Source: an uncultured Ruminococcus sp.
GTDB taxonomy: Bacteria > Bacillota > Clostridia > Oscillospirales > Ruminococcaceae
NCBI GenBank assembly: GCA_946186215.1
Contig: CAMHMM010000006.1
Location: forward strand, 1 to 23,196
Reading direction: 5' to 3'
Length of the DNA: 23,196 bases
The position numbers were made by a program, and so were the translations under genes. Positions 20,464-23,196 of this stretch are shown one piece after another. Position 1 is the stretch's first letter; each line of letters begins with the position of its first letter. The notes below the pieces were generated by a model, which searched no databases, had not been told where the DNA came from, and saw nothing but the letters and a program-made list of their open reading frames with translations.

Positions 20464-21645
20464 ATGCAGTACAGGAAAATGAAGGACGGTTCTGATGTGT
20501 CCGTACTGGGCTACGGCTGTATGAGATTTACCACGAAGGCAGGAAGCATCGACATGAAAAAAGCGGAGCATGAGATCATGTCCGCGATAAAAATGGGTGT
20601 GAATTACTACGATACCGCCTACATCTACCCCGGAAGCGAGGTTGCCCTTGGCACCATTCTTGAAAAGAACAGGTGCAGGGACAAGGTGATGATCGCCACA
20701 AAGCTGCCATATTATCTTGTAAAGACCTCTGCCGCTATCGACAAATACTTTGATGAGCAGTGCAAAAGACTGCGGACCGACCATATCGACTTCTACCTTA
20801 TGCATATGCTCGGTGATGTGAAGGCTTGGGAGAGTATGAAGGCGCTGGGCATCGAGGAATGGGTGCGCAAGAAGAAGGCAAGCGGCGAGATACGCAATTT
20901 CGGCTTTTCCTTTCACGGCGATACAAAGACCTTTATCGAGCTGATCGATGCCTATGACTGGGATTTCTGCCAGATACAGTATAACTATCTGGACGAGCAT
21001 ACACAGGCGGGCAGAAAGGGACTGAAATACGCCGCTTCAAAGGGTATCCCCGTGGTGATAATGGAGCCTCTGCGCGGCGGAAAGTTGGTCAGGTTCCTGC
21101 CGAAGCGGGCTCTGAAGATGATCGACAAATACCCCGTGAAGCGTTCCCCCGCTGAGTGGGCGTTTCGTTGGCTGTGGAACCAGCCCGAGGTCACTTGTGT
21201 CCTTTCGGGGATGAATTCAATGGAGATGCTCAAAGAAAATGTCCGTGCCGCATCGGAATCAGGAGCAGGGGAGTTCTCAAAGAGAGATCACACGCTTATC
21301 GCATATCTGCGCCGTGAGATAAACCGCACCGCAAAGGTGGGCTGCACGGGCTGTCGCTATTGTATGCCATGTCCGCAGGGAGTGGATATCCCGCTGGCAT
21401 TTTCTTCCTACAACATGAGCGCACTGGAGGATATAAACGGCGTGCGAATGGAGTATTTACAGATAACCGCGCTGAACAAGAAGCACAGAACTGATATGAC
21501 AAGGTGCATCGGCTGCGGAGAATGCGAGAAGCACTGCCCTCAGCATATAAATATCCGTGAAGAGCTCAAAAATGCAGAAAAGACATTGCTGCCGCCTCAT
21601 ATGAAGGTCGCTGCAGCGGTACTGAACAAATTTACGGCACGGTGA
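20464..21645 (+). CDS. Aldo/keto reductase with C-terminal ferredoxin-like 4Fe-4S domain
   Basis: A 393-residue protein starting after GGAGGTG. The AKR barrel (about 1-290) has the catalytic set D50, Y55, K80 and H114 (DTAYIYPGSE, IATKLP, YLMHML). The C-terminal region has two Cys clusters: CTGCRYCMPCPQGVDI and CIGCGECEKHCPQHINI, enough for two 4Fe-4S centres. Such Fe-S aldo/keto reductases are common in anaerobes and reduce or oxidise unidentified carbonyl substrates in the cytoplasm. The gene is 68 bp after the GH16 gene and may be read from that transcript or from its own unseen promoter. Confidence 0.93.
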   Translation: MQYRKMKDGSDVSVLGYGCMRFTTKAGSIDMKKAEHEIMSAIKMGVNYYDTAYIYPGSEVALGTILEKNRCRDKVMIATKLPYYLVKTSAAIDKYFDEQCKRLRTDHIDFYLMHMLGDVKAWESMKALGIEEWVRKKKASGEIRNFGFSFHGDTKTFIELIDAYDWDFCQIQYNYLDEHTQAGRKGLKYAASKGIPVVIMEPLRGGKLVRFLPKRALKMIDKYPVKRSPAEWAFRWLWNQPEVTCVLSGMNSMEMLKENVRAASESGAGEFSKRDHTLIAYLRREINRTAKVGCTGCRYCMPCPQGVDIPLAFSSYNMSALEDINGVRMEYLQITALNKKHRTDMTRCIGCGECEKHCPQHINIREELKNAEKTLLPPHMKVAAAVLNKFTAR

Positions 21646-21661
21646 TCAGGTCACCTCACAA

Positions 21662-21698
21662 AACAGCTCCGGGGCAAATTCGCTCCGGAGCTGTTCTT
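21662..21698. terminator. Bidirectional terminator between convergent genes
   Basis: AACAGCTCCGG (21662-21672) pairs perfectly with CCGGAGCTGTT (21685-21695). T-rich tails follow in both directions (TTCTTCC on plus, TTTT on minus). It lies between the reductase stop at 21645 and the minus-strand gene end at 21718. Confidence 0.88.
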
Positions 21699-21717
21699 CC
21701 ATTCTGCAGGGTGATGC

Positions 21718-22650
21718 TCAGACAGGCAGTCTGCCGTTGAGCTTATCTATGATAACGGGGAGAGTTTCCTCTATCTTGTCATTGTCTATCTGGCAGGTAC
21801 CTGCATTGGCATGACCGCCGCCGCCGTAGGAGAGGCAGAGCTCGCCTATATTGAACTTTGAGCTCTTGTTTATGATGGATTTGCCTATCATGACAGCAGT
21901 GTTCTGCTTTCTGAAGCCCCACGCCACATGAACGGAGATCTCGGTCTCAGGCCACATTGCATAGACCATGAAGCGGTTGCCTGCATAGATGGTCTCTTCA
22001 TTTCTCAGGTCGATCACAGCCACCTTGCCGTCGATCCTGGTGATGCGCCTGAGCTGCTCCTTGAAAAGCTCCTGCTGCTCAAAATAAAGATCAACACGCT
22101 CCTTGACATCGGGAAGCGCCAGTACATCATTGATATTGTGGTCTACACAATAGGTTATCAGCTGCATCATAAGATCGTAGTTGGAGATGCGGAAATCGTG
22201 GAAACGCCCCAGACCTGTTCTTGCATCCATGTGGAAGTTCATGAGAACCCAGCCCTTTGGATCGAGTATCTCATCCTCGGTGAAGTCGGCGCTGTCGCCC
22301 TTGTCCACTGCGGTCATTATCTCCTCGGAAACATTGGTGAACCTTTCCTTTCCGCCGTAGTAGTTATACACTACTCTTGCGGCAGACTTTGCCGTTCCCT
22401 CGATTATATATTTTCCCTCGTATTTTGCGGGATCGTTTCTCAGAAGCTCACTTTCGTGATGGTCAAACGCAAGCCCCACCCTCGGATCAAAGGGCAGATT
22501 TGTGGTGATATCGTTTTCGGAAAGATCGACCTTACCATCCTGCACATCCTTGGGATGAACGAATTTTATCTCATTGATAAGCCCCATCTCGTTGAGCAGC
22601 ATAGCACAGACAAGCCCGTCAAAGTCGCTTCTTGTTACAAGTCTTTTCAT
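21718..22650 (-). CDS. DHH-family phosphoesterase (exopolyphosphatase-related)
   Basis: A 310-residue protein. It has the N-terminal metal site TRSDFDGLVCAMLL, the DHH signature in AFDHHESELLRND (about 62-74), a further Asp motif VDKGDSADF (about 115-123), and the C-terminal DHHA1 motif GGGGHANAGTC. These make it a member of the DHH/DHHA1 Mn-dependent phosphoesterases, which include exopolyphosphatases, nanoRNases and cyclic-dinucleotide phosphodiesterases. There is no membrane or sensor domain as in GdpP. The N-terminal motif differs from the usual DGDA form, so the substrate is uncertain. Its leader (GGAGGTCAGTTTATGAA) closely resembles that of the GspF/PilC-like gene. It stands alone and converges on the reductase. 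Confidence 0.88.
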   Translation of the reverse strand: MKRLVTRSDFDGLVCAMLLNEMGLINEIKFVHPKDVQDGKVDLSENDITTNLPFDPRVGLAFDHHESELLRNDPAKYEGKYIIEGTAKSAARVVYNYYGGKERFTNVSEEIMTAVDKGDSADFTEDEILDPKGWVLMNFHMDARTGLGRFHDFRISNYDLMMQLITYCVDHNINDVLALPDVKERVDLYFEQQELFKEQLRRITRIDGKVAVIDLRNEETIYAGNRFMVYAMWPETEISVHVAWGFRKQNTAVMIGKSIINKSSKFNIGELCLSYGGGGHANAGTCQIDNDKIEETLPVIIDKLNGRLPV

Positions 22651-22689
22651 AAACTGACCTCCGTTTGAATGAATTGGTTGTTACCAATA

Positions 22690-22718
22690 ATTATATCAGA
22701 GTAAAACGCAAATGTCAA
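22690..22718 (-). promoter_or_regulatory. Consensus sigma-A promoter of the DHH gene
   Basis: On the minus strand TTGACA (22713-22718) and TATAAT (22690-22695) are spaced by 17 bp. Three bases upstream of the -35 box lies the hairpin of repeat copy 3. Transcription would start near 22683, about 33 nt before the ATG. Confidence 0.88.
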
Positions 22719-22811
22719 GCGGCAGGCAAAGCCTGCGGTTACCCGGTCGGCAAGGCCGACAGCTACTCGTACTTTATTTTGTAAGTCAATGTTTTTTTGT
22801 TGCTCGGAGCT
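22718..22811 (-). repeat. Promoter-linked repeat element, copy 3 (ends near the DHH promoter)
   Basis: Read on the minus strand: a diverged core (22811 down to about 22766, AGCTCCGAGCAAC...AAAGTACGAG), hairpin GTCGGC-CTT-GCCGAC (22746-22760), hairpin GCAGGC-TTT-GCCTGC (22722-22736), then CGC and TTGACA. The order and orientation relative to the promoter are the same as in copies 0 and 2. Confidence 0.65.
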
Positions 22812-22885
22812 TTAGTGAACCCCTCCATCATCGCCGGGTAGGCAAGGCATTTAGTGTCGTCATGCCAAAAACAGCACTTTATAGT

Positions 22886-22950
22886 GTTTCGAGCCACAAA
22901 GTTCGTTTCCCGACAAATGAGAGTACGGGAGAGTGCGGGCTTTGCCCGCC
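22886..22950 (+). repeat. Promoter-linked repeat element, copy 4 (no promoter)
   Basis: The core 22886-22929 (GTTTCGAGCCAC...AGTACGGG) is followed by the hairpin GCGGGC-TTT-GCCCGC (22935-22949). The continuation CGGACAAAA aligns with TTGACAAAA of copy 2, and no -10 box follows. Copies 3 and 4 point away from each other. Confidence 0.7.
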
Positions 22951-23196
22951 GGACAAAATGATAAGAGAGGTTGACGAATGTGAGAGCAGGTGTCCCTGCA
23001 AATGACAGGGAAAGACAAATAAAACAGAAAGCAGTCATACATCGGCGACTGTCCCCACAGAACCTACCTGATCGAATGTGAGATTTAGTGCGCTGACAAA
23101 ATTGAGTGGGTTATGAGCGGTGTCCGGATGCGAAGCAAAACAACAATGGAGTGGGGAAAAGGGGATACAAAGGGGAGAAACGAAGAGGGACGGCGC
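22951..23196. other. Gene-poor right end
   Basis: I see no supported gene here. GCAGG-TGT-CCCTGC near 22986-22999 can form a small hairpin, and the last 40 bases are purine-rich with several GGGG runs. Two short frames are open at the edge: plus from ATG 23113, and minus with 53 codons ending at 23035. Neither has a ribosome site or protein-like composition. A gene may begin or end just outside. Confidence 0.4.

Noticed and set aside
22712..23042. Short frames on both strands over repeat copies 3 and 4
   Set aside because: They read across hairpin repeats and the DHH promoter and have no ribosome site or protein-like composition.
23035..23196. Frames open at the right edge (53 codons on minus, 28 on plus)
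   Set aside because: No start context and biased composition. A partial gene cannot be excluded, but it cannot be supported.
1..23196. CRISPR array, tRNA, rRNA, prophage or transposon genes
   Set aside because: No regularly spaced identical repeats with unique spacers, no tRNA or rRNA signatures, and no integrase or transposase motifs were seen by eye.

Overview
The window looks like chromosomal DNA of a gut or rumen Firmicute, most likely Oscillospiraceae and Ruminococcus-like. The signs are moderate GC, strong AGGAGG-type ribosome sites, near-consensus sigma-A promoters (TTGACA, 17 bp, TATAAT), BspA-type leucine-rich-repeat surface proteins, a GH16 glucanase and a ferredoxin-like aldo/keto reductase. 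The genus is an inference. No rRNA, tRNA, CRISPR array, integrase or transposase is visible.

Layout. (1) 1-993: the 5' part of a type II secretion/type IV pilus F-family (GspF/PilC-like) gene leaves the left edge on the minus strand. A non-coding divergent region follows, with a structured minus-strand leader, a cluster of TGCACA words, a repeat element and the promoter for the next gene. (2) 994-9248: a 2685-residue secreted mosaic surface protein, a 41-codon peptide gene and a strong terminator. (3) 9296-12208: two repeat-element copies, the second ending at a consensus promoter, drive a small alarmone synthetase, an OmpR-type response regulator and a histidine kinase. (4) 12385-13625: a self-contained operon of three small paralogous proteins, each with a double-glycine leader and an SH3-like core of 88-99 residues. 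(5) 13707-18460: an operon-like run of a zinc-ribbon/TM2 membrane protein, a DUF1444-like protein, a frame-broken membrane-anchored LRR protein and an M3 oligoendopeptidase. (6) 18601-21695: a MoxR-type ATPase, a GH16 glycoside hydrolase and an Fe-S aldo/keto reductase, closed by a bidirectional terminator. (7) 21718-23196: a convergent DHH-family phosphoesterase with a consensus promoter, followed by repeat-rich non-coding DNA.

How it fits together. Much of the window concerns the cell surface: an export/pilus component, a giant adhesin-like LRR protein, a broken membrane LRR protein, exported SH3-like proteins and a glucanase. Regulation is provided by an alarmone synthetase co-transcribed with a two-component system, which lies directly upstream of the double-glycine operon.

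The two most interesting items are: (a) the tandem double-glycine/SH3-like trio, which resembles bacteriocin-type export substrates with folded cores that are unusually long for that class; and (b) a dispersed element of about 75-95 bp, present five times, with a 45-nt core followed by one or two GC hairpins. In three of the five copies it ends at or within a few bases of the -35 box of a strong promoter. I found it by hand alignment, and a genome-wide search is needed to measure it.
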